Part shown: positions 7,995-16,770 of the stretch, piece by piece
Numbering within the stretch: the stretch's first letter is position 1
Layout: each line of letters begins with the position of its first letter
NCBI RefSeq assembly: GCF_002735705.1
Contig: NZ_PDZL01000012.1
Coordinates: forward strand, 1 to 64,000
Direction of reading: 5' to 3'
DNA length: 64,000 nt
Source: Janthinobacterium sp. BJB426
Lineage (GTDB): Bacteria > Pseudomonadota > Gammaproteobacteria > Burkholderiales > Burkholderiaceae_D
Notes under the pieces: generated by a model
Databases searched by the model: none
Told to the model about the DNA's origin: nothing
Seen by the model: only the letters and a program-made list of their open reading frames with translations
Translations under genes and position numbers: made by a program

Positions 7995-9482
7995 ATGCAC
8001 AAGAAACTCACTGGCCTGGCGCTTGGCGCCGCGCTGGCATTGACTGGAACGGCGCAGGCCGCCCCGTCTTCCAATGAAGCGGCCACCGCGCGCCACTTTG
8101 CCGCCCTGGTTGCCGGTGCGCAGCCGAAGACAGCCGAGTTGAGCCTGTTCTTCTCCATGATGCCCAAGGGCGGTGATCTGCATCACCATTACTCGGGCGC
8201 CATTTACGCCGAGCAATTCCTCGACTGGGTCGACAAGGAAAACTATTGCGTCAACAAGACGACGTACCGCATCGAAAGCAACAAGGACGTCGTGGCGGCC
8301 GAGCGCGTCAAGCCGGCCGCGCAGCGTGGATGCCTGTCGTCTACGGAAGTGTTTGCCGATGCGGGCCTGTATGCGGAATTGCTGCAGCGCTGGTCGACCA
8401 AGGATTTCTATAACCATGGCGCCATCCAGACGCCGCCGGACCGCACTTTTTTTGACACCTTCGGCTACTTCGGCCCCGTGGCGTCGAGCAACACGGCTGA
8501 CGGCTTGAAAACCCTGAAGCAGCGCGCCATCGCGGAAAACCTCAGCTACATCGAGACGATTTTCGAGCTGTCGCCATTCGTGCAAAACACGCAGTTCGAC
8601 CAGCAGGTGCTGACGCCGGGCTTGCCGCCGGCAGCGTTGCAAGCCGTGCTGGCCAACTGGACGCAGAGCCTCGAGCAGGATGCCAGCTTCCAGAAAAGCA
8701 TCACTGCCTACAACGACAACGTCAACGCCAGCAGCGCCGGCATCGACGATGCGAACTTCACCATGCGCTACCAGGCGTACGTGCTGCGATTCCTGTCGCC
8801 ATCGCAAGTGTTCTCGTCCATGGTGGCCGCGTTCAAGGCGGCCAGCCTGAATCCGCTGCTGGTGGGCGTGAACATCGTGGGCCAGGAAAGCGTGAACGTG
8901 TCGATGCGCGATTACAGCCTGCACATGGAAATGTTCAAGTTCCTCAAGGCAAAATACCCGAACGTCAAGATCGCCCTGCACGCCGGCGAGCTGGCGCTGG
9001 GCATGGTGCCGCCGGAAGGCATGGCGTTCCATATCGCCGAAGCCGTCGATGTGGCGGGCGCCGACCGTATCGGCCACGGCATGGATATCGCGTACGAGCA
9101 CAATGCGCTGGCGACCATGCAAAAGATGCGCGAGCGGGGCATACCCGTGGAAGTGAACCTGACCAGCAATGATTACATTCTCGGCATCAAGGGCCAGGCC
9201 CATCCGATCACCCTGTACCGCAAGTATGGCGTGCCGTTCGTGATTTCCACCGATGACGCGGGCGTCTCGCGCAATACGCTGTCGAATGAATACGTGCTGT
9301 TTGCCAGCCAGTACAAGACAGATTATGCGGAAATCAAAAAACTGTCGTACAACAGCCTGCGGTATTCCTTCCTGGCTGATGCGGACAAGCAACGTCTGCT
9401 GAAGGCGCTCGATGCCCGTTTCACCCGCTTTGAAGCGCAAATTGCCGCGGCCGACAAGGCAGGCAAGAGTATGAAACCGTAA
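7995..9482 (+). CDS. Exported adenosine deaminase family protein
   Basis: The protein is predicted to deaminate adenosine or deoxyadenosine outside the cytoplasm. Residues 1-23 form a clear signal peptide ending in AQA-AP. The mature part has the adenosine deaminase metal and catalytic motifs: GGDLHHHYSG (from about residue 61), HAGE near 329, DRIGHG, and STDDAG near 420. At 495 residues it is longer than cytoplasmic Add (about 330) and resembles the secreted ADGF-like branch, with an N-terminal extension. It follows guaD by 43 bases and is the last gene of the purine operon, with a good terminator after it. Its export fits the exported nucleases and nucleotidase at 13.8-17.8 kb. Confidence 0.88.
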   Translation: MHKKLTGLALGAALALTGTAQAAPSSNEAATARHFAALVAGAQPKTAELSLFFSMMPKGGDLHHHYSGAIYAEQFLDWVDKENYCVNKTTYRIESNKDVVAAERVKPAAQRGCLSSTEVFADAGLYAELLQRWSTKDFYNHGAIQTPPDRTFFDTFGYFGPVASSNTADGLKTLKQRAIAENLSYIETIFELSPFVQNTQFDQQVLTPGLPPAALQAVLANWTQSLEQDASFQKSITAYNDNVNASSAGIDDANFTMRYQAYVLRFLSPSQVFSSMVAAFKAASLNPLLVGVNIVGQESVNVSMRDYSLHMEMFKFLKAKYPNVKIALHAGELALGMVPPEGMAFHIAEAVDVAGADRIGHGMDIAYEHNALATMQKMRERGIPVEVNLTSNDYILGIKGQAHPITLYRKYGVPFVISTDDAGVSRNTLSNEYVLFASQYKTDYAEIKKLSYNSLRYSFLADADKQRLLKALDARFTRFEAQIAAADKAGKSMKP

Positions 9483-9515
9483 GTTGCATGACGTTAGCAA
9501 ATGATACTCTTTGAG

Positions 9516-9539
9516 CGGCCGGATCTTCCGGCCGTTTTT
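9516..9539 (+). terminator. Terminator of the puuE-xdhABC-guaD-ada operon
   Basis: The perfect stem CGGCCGGA / TCCGGCCG has a three-base loop and is followed by TTTTT. It lies 34 bases after the deaminase stop. Confidence 0.88.
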
Positions 9540-9735
9540 CATTTGTCCCCTCAACTCACATCAATGTTCTTTTGTTAATTTTGTGGCGGCCATGCGACAC
9601 AAATGACGGCAGATGCACGACTTTATCTAATTTCCTGGATGAATCAATTTCAAGTACATATTGCTCATTTATAATCTCGCGCCATAAGCCCGGACGCTGT
9701 CAGCACGATATCAATCCAGCTAGTTACCCCATGCT

Positions 9736-9805
9736 ATTTATACTTAAAATATATAAATATGTAAAAAAAAACGTATTTGTCATCCATTTTTTGATGATGC
9801 ATAGT
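9736..9805 (+). promoter_or_regulatory. Nucleoside-regulon promoter module, copy A (TonB receptor)
   Basis: ATTTATA (9736-9742) and TATAAAT (9752-9758) form a perfect dyad with a 9-bp spacer. Eighteen bp of A-rich DNA follow, then TTGTCA (9777-9782, -35), a 17-bp spacer ending GATG, and CATAGT (9800-9805, -10). The same arrangement recurs at 24766-24696 and 28035-28105. The dyad centre would lie near -65, where LysR-type activators usually bind. Confidence 0.75.
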
Positions 9806-9863
9806 GGGATGAGTGTGATATTAAAAAGTCACAATTCGTATGGCTGATAGCGTATGAAGATGG

Positions 9864-9939
9864 GTATTTGCAGTAAATACAGGTGAGATGCAGAGTGAAA
9901 CAAATAGTCGCGCAACTAAATGACGACATTCCTCTGCAT
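9864..9939 (+). other. Candidate structured leader RNA of the TonB receptor
   Basis: GTATTT-GCAGT-AAATAC (9864-9880) makes a small hairpin. ATGCAGAG (9888-9895) pairs with CTCTGCAT (9932-9939), and inside it GTCG (9907-9910) pairs with CGAC (9924-9927). The structure begins about 50 bases after the predicted transcription start. No known riboswitch class is recognised. Confidence 0.3.
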
Positions 9940-10193
9940 TTTGCCGCCGTGTCACAGTCTTGAAATATTTAACAATTACACTCGCGACTTGCCATGTTAG
10001 CCGGGTAAGCATGTCGGGTGAATGATACAGGTGCTAGCGCCCTGGGTCGTACGGATCGGTCGCAGTTTTTTCCGCCGTTATTGTCTGAATATGAATGGTT
10101 GTGATGTGTGGAGCGGCGTTTTGTGATGGTCTTGTCAGGACCGCAGCCAGTCCAGCCGGCGTAACAGTTGCAGCATCGTAAAGAGGAGATCTT

Positions 10194-10274
10194 GTGTTTG
10201 TGTTGCTGTGCGGCGCAGCCGGATGGTGGGGCAATCCAGGATTTTCAAAAAATAATAGTCTTTTCTGGGGTTAA
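10194..10274 (+). CDS. Short leader peptide coupled to the TonB receptor
   Basis: A GTG start five bases after the strong ribosome site AGGAG opens a 26-codon frame (MFVLLCGAAGWWGNP...) that stops with TAA only two bases before the receptor ATG. It has three tryptophan codons, two of them adjacent. The receptor's own start has only a weak GGGG upstream, so translation may be coupled through this frame. This is inferred from ribosome site and spacing alone; no homologue is recognised. Confidence 0.45.
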   Translation: MFVLLCGAAGWWGNPGFSKNNSLFWG

Positions 10275-10276
10275 AG

Positions 10277-13200
10277 ATGATCAATCACAAACGGCTTCGG
10301 CTAACGCAAATCGCGTTCAGTCTGTCTATTGCACTGGCGACGATACCATCGATCGCACAGAACACGACCTCGGCCATCAGCGGACGTATTTCGTCCAATG
10401 ACGGCAAGCCTGCAGCTGGCGCACAGGTCAATATCGTTCACGTTGAATCTGGCTCGGTCAGCAATGTAACCACCGATGCCGAAGGCCGCTATGTTGCACG
10501 TGGCTTGCGCGCAGGCGGTCCTTACACGATCACCATCACCAAGAATGGCGAAGTGGAAAAACGCGAAGGCGTCTTCATCCAGCTGGCGGAAACGGCCAGC
10601 GTCGATGCGACTCTGGGCGCGCAGATGCAAGTGGTGAATGTCAGCACGAACGCCATCCGCAACCAGGTTTTTAACCGCAACAACATGGGCGCCGGCACCA
10701 ATATCAGCCCGACCGAACTGGCAACCCAGGCATCGATCTCGCGCAGCTTGCAAGATTACGCCCGCGCCGACCCGCGCCTGTCGCAGACTGACAAGGAACG
10801 CGGCGAAATTTCCGTCGCTGGCCAGAACTCGCGCTACAACTCGATGACGATTGACGGCGTGGCCGTGAACGACACCTTCGGCCTGGAAGCTTCCGGTACC
10901 GCCACTGGCAAGCAACCGATCTCGATCGAAGCGATCCAGTCGGTGCAAGTGAACGTGGCCAACTATGACGTGACGCAAAAAGGCTATACCGGCGCCAACA
11001 TCAACGCCGTGACCAAATCCGGTACCAACAAGGTCAAGGGCAGCGTTTACTACGTGTTCCGCAATGACAGCACCGCTGGCGACCGCTACAACGATACCAC
11101 CGGCCAATACTACGCCCCGCCAAAATCGAAAGACACCACTAAGGGTATCACCCTGGGCGGCCCACTGATCGAAGACAAACTGTTCCTGTTTGCCAACTAC
11201 GAAGAAACCAAGAGTTCGCGCGGCGCCCCGGCCTTCGGTCCTGTCGGTAGTGCGCAGACCAACGTCGCGATTACCCAATCGGCCATCGATGGCGCTATCG
11301 CCATCGCCAAGGACAAGTACGGTATGGATATCGGCAGCTTGGCGATTCCTGGTGGCTCGGCATTCACGGCCAAGGAAAAGCTGCTGAAACTGGACTGGAA
11401 CTTGACCGATACCCAACGCATCATGTTGCGTTATGCCAAGACCGAGCAAGCTGAACCGATCTACACCGGCTTCTCGCCGACGGGCCTGTCGCTGAGCTCT
11501 TACTGGTACAACCAGGAAAAGAACCTGGAAACGCTGGTTGGCCAATGGACGGCCGAATGGACCCCAACGTTCTCGACCGAAGTCAAGGTATCGTCGCGTA
11601 AATATGACAGCGTGCCTAAAAATAATGCTTACCTGCCAGCCATGGGTTTGCAGTTCTCTGGCGCGCTGCCGGATGGTGCGCCAGCCAGCCTGGCGACCGG
11701 TAACCGCTTCCTGAACTTTGGTACGGAACAAAGCCGTCAGATGAACGTGCTGGGCACCAAGACCAAAGATTTCTACGCTGCCGGTACCTGGGCGCTGGGC
11801 GATCACGAAGTCAAGTTCGGTACGGATTACAGCAAGAACGATGTCTATAATGCATTCTTGCAAAACGTTAACGGTAACTACACCTTTGGCTGTATCAACA
11901 GCAGCGCCAAGGTCACGTACTCGTTCGGTACTATCGATTGCGGCAACAAGGCCACGACCGCAGCGCAGATCCAAGCTGCCGTACTGGAAAACTTCCGCCT
12001 GGGCCGACCAAGCTCGTATAGCTATCAGGTTCCGCAGCCTGGCCGCACGTTGGCTGACGCCACTGCAACGTTCTCGCTGAAAAACATCGGCCTGTTCGTG
12101 CAAGATACCTGGGACGTCAGCAAGCAGCTGACCATTAGCGCCGGCTTGCGCATTGACGGTACCCGTATCGGCGAAAAGCCCATCTACAATCCGACCGCGG
12201 CGCTGCCAACGGTCGCACGTACCAGCCAGTTCGGTCGTCAAACCGGCGGTTTCGGTGTGGATAATACGCGTACCATCGACGGTGAAAATCTGTATCAGCC
12301 GCGCGTCGGCTTCAATTACAAGTTTGACTCGGCACGTCCGACGCAAGTGCGCGGCGGCTTCGGCTTGTTCCAGGGCGCGGCAGCCAGTGTCTGGCTGGGC
12401 AATCCATACCAGAACACCGGCATGGCCACGCAAAACTACACCTGCTCGTCTTCGGCTGGTACCTGCCTGGATACGCCTGGCTTCTTCAATCCTGATCCAA
12501 CCAAGCAGCCTACCAATCTGGGTCCGGTGATCCCTGCAATGAAAGTAGACTTGCTGAGTTCCGATCTGGCGCAACCTTCGGTGTGGAAAGCCAATCTGGC
12601 ATTCGAACATGAATTGCCATGGATGGGGCTGATCGTAGGTGCTGAGTACCTGCGTCTGCAAACCAAGAACTCGATCTACTACCAGGAGCTGAACCTGGGT
12701 GCGCCAACGGCAACCGGTAGCGACGGCCGTCCGCTGTATTATGGCGCGAACGCGTACAAAGCGTCGTGCTGGAACGCTTCGGGCAGCTTGATTGGCGGTG
12801 CATCTTGCAGCGCCTTGACCAAGGCAGGCAGCAATGCTGCGTTTGGTCAAGTTCTGATGGCCACGAACACCGACAAGGGTGCATCGAACGTGCTGACCTT
12901 GTCGCTGCGTAGCCCGCTGCGCGAAGGCCTGTCGTGGGGTTCGTCGTACACCTACAGCGATGCCACTGAAGTGTCGCCGCTGACGTCGTCGACCTCGAGC
13001 TCGAACTGGGGCGGCCGTGCCGTCTTCAACCCGAACGAAAACGTCGCGTCGAACTCGAACTACATGGTCAAGGACCGCTTCACGGCGAACGTCAACTGGC
13101 AAAAACGCTTCTTCGGCGAGTACAAGACCACCTTCGGTCTGTTCTATGAAGGCCGTAGCGGCAAGCCATACAGCTGGACCATCAACAATGACTTGAACGG

Positions 13201-13693
13201 TGACGGCCTGGCCGGCAATGACTTGATGTACATTCCTAAAGCCCCAGGTTCGGGTGAAGTGGTGTTCTCCGGTGCCACGCCAGCGGCACGTGCCGCCAAC
13301 GAAGCGGCGTTCTGGAGCGTCGTCAACGCGAATGGCGACCTGCGTAAGGCCAAGGGCGGCGTGATTGGCCGTAACGAAAGCTTTGCACCATGGACCAACA
13401 GCTTCGACGTGCGTCTGAGCCAGGAAGTGCCAGGCTTCTTTAAAGGTAACAAGGGTATCTTCACCTTCGACATCCTGAACGTCGGTAACATGATCAACCG
13501 TAAATGGGGCCGTATCAATGAAGTGGCCTTCCAATCGGCTGGTGGTCAGGTGCGCAGCTTCGTCGACTACGTTGGTATGGAAAACGGCAAGTATGTGTAC
13601 AACACCCGTCCTGTGGTGGAAAGCCTGGAAACGCGCCAAGCCAAGGGCGAATCGCAATGGGCACTGCAAGCGACGATCAAGTACGAGTTCTAA
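10277..13693 (+). CDS. TonB-dependent receptor, Oar-like, with carboxypeptidase-regulatory-like domain
   Basis: This is a large outer-membrane active-transport receptor of 1138 residues. A signal peptide (1-27, ending SIAQ) leads into a carboxypeptidase-regulatory-like beta-sandwich (about 32-115, starting SAISGRISSNDGKPAAGAQV). A plug domain follows (about 130-240, with QNSRYNSMTIDGV and ANYDVTQKGYTGANINAVTK), then a long beta barrel ending in IKYEF, with the terminal phenylalanine used for barrel assembly. The architecture is that of Oar-like receptors, whose substrates are mostly unknown. The shared promoter module upstream and the nuclease / nucleotidase genes downstream suggest nucleosides or oligonucleotides. 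Codon use shows fewer GC-ending codons than the catabolic genes, as is common for highly expressed porin-like genes. Confidence 0.9.
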   Translation: MINHKRLRLTQIAFSLSIALATIPSIAQNTTSAISGRISSNDGKPAAGAQVNIVHVESGSVSNVTTDAEGRYVARGLRAGGPYTITITKNGEVEKREGVFIQLAETASVDATLGAQMQVVNVSTNAIRNQVFNRNNMGAGTNISPTELATQASISRSLQDYARADPRLSQTDKERGEISVAGQNSRYNSMTIDGVAVNDTFGLEASGTATGKQPISIEAIQSVQVNVANYDVTQKGYTGANINAVTKSGTNKVKGSVYYVFRNDSTAGDRYNDTTGQYYAPPKSKDTTKGITLGGPLIEDKLFLFANYEETKSSRGAPAFGPVGSAQTNVAITQSAIDGAIAIAKDKYGMDIGSLAIPGGSAFTAKEKLLKLDWNLTDTQRIMLRYAKTEQAEPIYTGFSPTGLSLSSYWYNQEKNLETLVGQWTAEWTPTFSTEVKVSSRKYDSVPKNNAYLPAMGLQFSGALPDGAPASLATGNRFLNFGTEQSRQMNVLGTKTKDFYAAGTWALGDHEVKFGTDYSKNDVYNAFLQNVNGNYTFGCINSSAKVTYSFGTIDCGNKATTAAQIQAAVLENFRLGRPSSYSYQVPQPGRTLADATATFSLKNIGLFVQDTWDVSKQLTISAGLRIDGTRIGEKPIYNPTAALPTVARTSQFGRQTGGFGVDNTRTIDGENLYQPRVGFNYKFDSARPTQVRGGFGLFQGAAASVWLGNPYQNTGMATQNYTCSSSAGTCLDTPGFFNPDPTKQPTNLGPVIPAMKVDLLSSDLAQPSVWKANLAFEHELPWMGLIVGAEYLRLQTKNSIYYQELNLGAPTATGSDGRPLYYGANAYKASCWNASGSLIGGASCSALTKAGSNAAFGQVLMATNTDKGASNVLTLSLRSPLREGLSWGSSYTYSDATEVSPLTSSTSSSNWGGRAVFNPNENVASNSNYMVKDRFTANVNWQKRFFGEYKTTFGLFYEGRSGKPYSWTINNDLNGDGLAGNDLMYIPKAPGSGEVVFSGATPAARAANEAAFWSVVNANGDLRKAKGGVIGRNESFAPWTNSFDVRLSQEVPGFFKGNKGIFTFDILNVGNMINRKWGRINEVAFQSAGGQVRSFVDYVGMENGKYVYNTRPVVESLETRQAKGESQWALQATIKYEF

Positions 13694-13723
13694 TCTCGTC
13701 CTTGCCCCGTAGCTTGGCAAACT

Positions 13724-13758
13724 AAAAAACGGCTGGTGGCGACACCAGCCGTTTTTTT
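13724..13758 (+). terminator. Terminator of the TonB receptor gene
   Basis: The stem AAAAAACGGCTGGTG / CACCAGCCGTTTTTT closes a GCGA loop and ends in seven T, 30 bases after the receptor stop. It separates the receptor transcript from the nucleotidase gene. Confidence 0.92.
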
Positions 13759-13804
13759 ATAGACAAGATGGTTTACCCTTTCTCTTTTTTGACATATCGA
13801 TTCC

Positions 13805-15514
13805 ATGGCTCACTTCTTACGCACCCAGGTCGCCAGCGCGGCCCTGATTCTCATCCTGTCCGGCTGCAGCAATTTAGCGTCCGCGCCACAGCTTGCGCCG
13901 AACGGCCCGATTGAAGTGAACCTGGTTGCCTTGAATGATTTTCATGGCAACCTCGACCGCAGCAAATTTACCTACACGAGCGCCGCCGATGCCGAGCGCA
14001 GGACGGTGCAGGCGGGTGGCATCGATACCTTGTCCGGCGCCTTGACGGCGTGGCGGCGCGAAGACGCGCAGCTGATTTTTGTCGGCAATGGCGACCTGGT
14101 CGGTGCCAGCCCCGCCATGTCGGCGCTGTGGGCGGACGAGCCGAGCATCGTCGCCATGAACATGCTGGGCATGAAGGCCAGTTCCGTCGGCAACCATGAG
14201 TTTGACCAGGGCAAGGCGGAATTGCTGCGCCAGCAGCGCGGCGGCTGCGAATCGTCGCGCGCCGACAAGGCGTGCAAATTCACGCCGGACTTCAAGGGTG
14301 CCAGCTACACCTATATGGCGGCCAATGTCATCGATACGCAAACGGGCAAGTCCCTGCTGCCGGCCTACCGCATCGAAGAGGTGCATGGCGTCAAGGTGGG
14401 CCTGATTGGTGCCGTATTGAAAGATACGCCGTCCGTGGTGACGGCCGCCGGCATTGCCGGCTTGCAGTTCGGTGATGAAGCGGACGCCATCAACGCCACC
14501 TTGCCGCAACTGCGCGCGCAAGGCGTGGGCGTGTTCGTCGTGCTGCTGCACCAGGGCGGCGAGACGAAGGAAGCCGTCGACCAGGCCGACTGCAGCCATT
14601 TGAAGGGCGAAGTGGTCGACGTGGTGAAACGCCTCGACCCGGCGATTCAGCTGGTCATCAGCGGCCATTCGCACCAGGGTTATCTGTGCCGTGTCGATGG
14701 CCGCCTCGTGACGCAAGCACAGATGGGTGGACACATGTTGACGCGCATCAAGCTCAAGGTTGATCCCGTCAAGAATGCCGTCGTCGATGCCAGCGCGCAA
14801 AACGTCGTCATGCTGCCAGGCATGTATGAGCCGGACCCGGCCGTCGCAGCCTACCTGGAATCGGTCAAGCAGCGCAGTGCTGCGGAATTGTCGCGTCCCG
14901 TGGCCGCCATCGCCGTGCCGAACGTGGGCCGCAGCACCAAGGGTGGCGGCGCTTCGCCGTTGGGTGACCTGGTGGCCGACAGCACCCTGTTCGGCGCGCG
15001 CGCTGCCGGTGCGCAAATCGGTTTGATGAACAATGGCGGCATCCGCAAGGACCTGGAAGCGGGCGCCGACCTGATGACGAACGTGGGCCAGAACCAGGCA
15101 GTTGTCCCATTCGGCAATACGCTGATCGTTGTGAGTCTTTCCGGTGCGCAAATCCGTACCTTGCTCGAACAGCAATGGCCAGGCGCAGAGGCCGGCGAGG
15201 GCAATCTGCTGCAAGTGTCCGACGGTTTTACTTATCGCTGGGACAGCACGCAACCGCAAGGCAAGCGCGTGCTGCCAGGCAGCATCATGCTCAACGGCAT
15301 TCCTCTTGATGACAATCAACAATACAGAGTCGCCGCCAACAGTTTCTTGGCCGGCGGCGGCGACCGCTTCACCGTGCTGGCCGCCGGCACGCGCCGGCTC
15401 GACACGGGCGTGCGCGACATCGACGCCTTCAGCAATTACCTGATCGACCGCGCGCGCGCCGGCAAGCCGGCCGGCAGCGCCACGGCGGCCGGCCGCATCG
15501 TACGCGTCAAATAA
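13805..15514 (+). CDS. 5'-nucleotidase / metallophosphatase lipoprotein (UshA-like)
   Basis: The product should remove phosphate from extracytoplasmic nucleotides to give nucleosides. The 569-residue protein starts with a lipoprotein signal (lipobox LSGC, Cys21), so it is anchored to a membrane. The metallophosphatase domain has NDFHGN near residue 43, GNGDLVGASP, GNHEFDQG and GHSHQ; the C-terminal nucleotidase domain holds NNGGIRKDL and ends with the FLAGGGDRF region that packs on the base. No clear ribosome site precedes the ATG. It is followed after 18 bases by the phospholipase-D-fold gene and then the S1/P1 nuclease, forming an exported nucleic acid processing unit. Confidence 0.9.
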   Translation: MAHFLRTQVASAALILILSGCSNLASAPQLAPNGPIEVNLVALNDFHGNLDRSKFTYTSAADAERRTVQAGGIDTLSGALTAWRREDAQLIFVGNGDLVGASPAMSALWADEPSIVAMNMLGMKASSVGNHEFDQGKAELLRQQRGGCESSRADKACKFTPDFKGASYTYMAANVIDTQTGKSLLPAYRIEEVHGVKVGLIGAVLKDTPSVVTAAGIAGLQFGDEADAINATLPQLRAQGVGVFVVLLHQGGETKEAVDQADCSHLKGEVVDVVKRLDPAIQLVISGHSHQGYLCRVDGRLVTQAQMGGHMLTRIKLKVDPVKNAVVDASAQNVVMLPGMYEPDPAVAAYLESVKQRSAAELSRPVAAIAVPNVGRSTKGGGASPLGDLVADSTLFGARAAGAQIGLMNNGGIRKDLEAGADLMTNVGQNQAVVPFGNTLIVVSLSGAQIRTLLEQQWPGAEAGEGNLLQVSDGFTYRWDSTQPQGKRVLPGSIMLNGIPLDDNQQYRVAANSFLAGGGDRFTVLAAGTRRLDTGVRDIDAFSNYLIDRARAGKPAGSATAAGRIVRVK

Positions 15515-15532
15515 TCTTTACAAGGAATAACC

Positions 15533-16762
15533 ATGCGTCGTTTATCTGTTTCCCTGCTCGTCACTACCCTGTTCGCGGGCACGGCCCACGCGGATTTCAC
15601 CATTCCCGGCTTTGAGCTGGTGCACACCTCGCCCGTGGAAACCACCCTGACGAATCCCGACCTGCGCGAGCCTGTTGCCGTGTGGAGCGAGCTGTTCGAC
15701 GGGGCAAAAAAAGAGATCGTCATCGCGCAGTTCTATGCTGTCAGCAAACCGGGCACGGCTTTTGAAAAAGTGCTGGCCAGCCTGACGGCCGCCGGCCAGC
15801 GCGGCGTGAAAATCCGCTTCCTGCTGGACCAGAAGGGTGTGGGCCTGTCGGAAGCGGCCACCATCGCGCAGATCAAGGCGGTTCCCAACCTGGACTTGCG
15901 CCTGATCGATTTCAATAAAGTCACGGGCAACGGCATCGTGCACGCCAAATACCTGGCCGTCGATGGCCAGGTGGCCTACATCGGCAGCCAGAATTTCGAC
16001 TGGCGCTCGTTCGAGCACATCCATGAGACGGGCTTGAGAATCACGGAGCCCGCCATGGTGAGCCAGGTGCAAGCCATCTTCGAACAGGATTGGCAAGCCC
16101 AGGCATTGACGTCGAAAGGCAGCCGCGCCACCGTACTTAACAGCAAGGTGGTGCTGGCCAATTACGCGCAAAACGCTTTCCTGCTGGCCAGCCCGAATGC
16201 CTACAACCCGGCTGGCGTGGGCGACTCGGAAACGGGCTTGCCGGCCTTGCTGGCGGAAGCGAAAAACGAAGTGCGCATCCAGTTGCTCGACTACGCGCCG
16301 CTGTCCTACGGCCCCAACCGCACGCGGCCGTACTACGCCGTGATCGACAATGCCGTGCGCGCCGCCGCCCAGCGTGGCGTGAAAATCAAGCTGATGGTGT
16401 CAAGCTGGAACACGGAAGCGCCGGCCATCGCCTACCTGAAAAGCCTGGCCCTGGTGCCGAACGTGGAAATCCGTATCGTGACGATTCCCGCGGCGTCGAC
16501 CGGTTTCATCCCGTTCGCGCGCGTGATCCACAGCAAGACCATGACCATCGACGGCAAGCTGGCCTGGGTCGGCACGAGCAACTGGGCGGGCGGTTATTTC
16601 GACCTCTCGCGCAACCTGGAAGTGGTGCTGCGCAACGAACAGATGGCGCAGCGCATTGCCGCGCTGCATGAGCAGACGTGGAGCTCGGCGTATGCGCAGC
16701 CGATCGACATCAACAAGCAGTATCCGAAGCCGGCCAAGGCCACGCCGCAAGGCAAGGAGTAA
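15533..16762 (+). CDS. Exported phospholipase D-fold protein (possible nuclease)
   Basis: The 409 residues begin with a signal peptide ending in AHA. Two HKD catalytic motifs are intact: HAKYLAVDG (His137, Lys139, Asp144) and HSKTMTIDG (His333, Lys335, Asp340), each followed by the family G-S/T-x-N (GSQNF, GTSNW). The fold covers phospholipases, cardiolipin synthases and endonucleases such as Nuc. With a nucleotidase upstream and a zinc nuclease downstream, a nuclease role is the likeliest, but the sequence alone does not exclude phospholipid as substrate. The ribosome site AAGGAA lies close to the start. Confidence 0.85.
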   Translation: MRRLSVSLLVTTLFAGTAHADFTIPGFELVHTSPVETTLTNPDLREPVAVWSELFDGAKKEIVIAQFYAVSKPGTAFEKVLASLTAAGQRGVKIRFLLDQKGVGLSEAATIAQIKAVPNLDLRLIDFNKVTGNGIVHAKYLAVDGQVAYIGSQNFDWRSFEHIHETGLRITEPAMVSQVQAIFEQDWQAQALTSKGSRATVLNSKVVLANYAQNAFLLASPNAYNPAGVGDSETGLPALLAEAKNEVRIQLLDYAPLSYGPNRTRPYYAVIDNAVRAAAQRGVKIKLMVSSWNTEAPAIAYLKSLALVPNVEIRIVTIPAASTGFIPFARVIHSKTMTIDGKLAWVGTSNWAGGYFDLSRNLEVVLRNEQMAQRIAALHEQTWSSAYAQPIDINKQYPKPAKATPQGKE

Positions 16763-16770
16763 TAGTGAAC

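Larger units (their letters stand above)
9540..10193 (+). other. Long AT-rich non-coding region upstream of the TonB receptor
   Basis: No convincing gene is seen here. The stretch is clearly more AT-rich than its surroundings, especially 9570-9860. It holds the conserved dyad and promoter at 9736-9805, nested hairpins at 9864-9939, and a strong ribosome site (AAAGAGGAGA) at 10180-10189 that serves a short leader reading frame. If the proposed promoter is right, the transcript leader before the receptor start is about 465 bases, long enough for regulation at RNA level. Confidence 0.6.

Noticed and set aside
9572-9847. A 91-codon plus-strand frame in the AT-rich region before the TonB receptor
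   Set aside because: It runs through the conserved dyad, -35 and -10 of promoter copy A, lacks a ribosome site and has no family resemblance.
10301-13720. A 1139-codon open frame antisense to the TonB receptor gene
   Set aside because: It mirrors the receptor gene, has no ribosome site, and its translation is rich in Arg/His/Val without family features. Long antisense frames are common in high-GC DNA.
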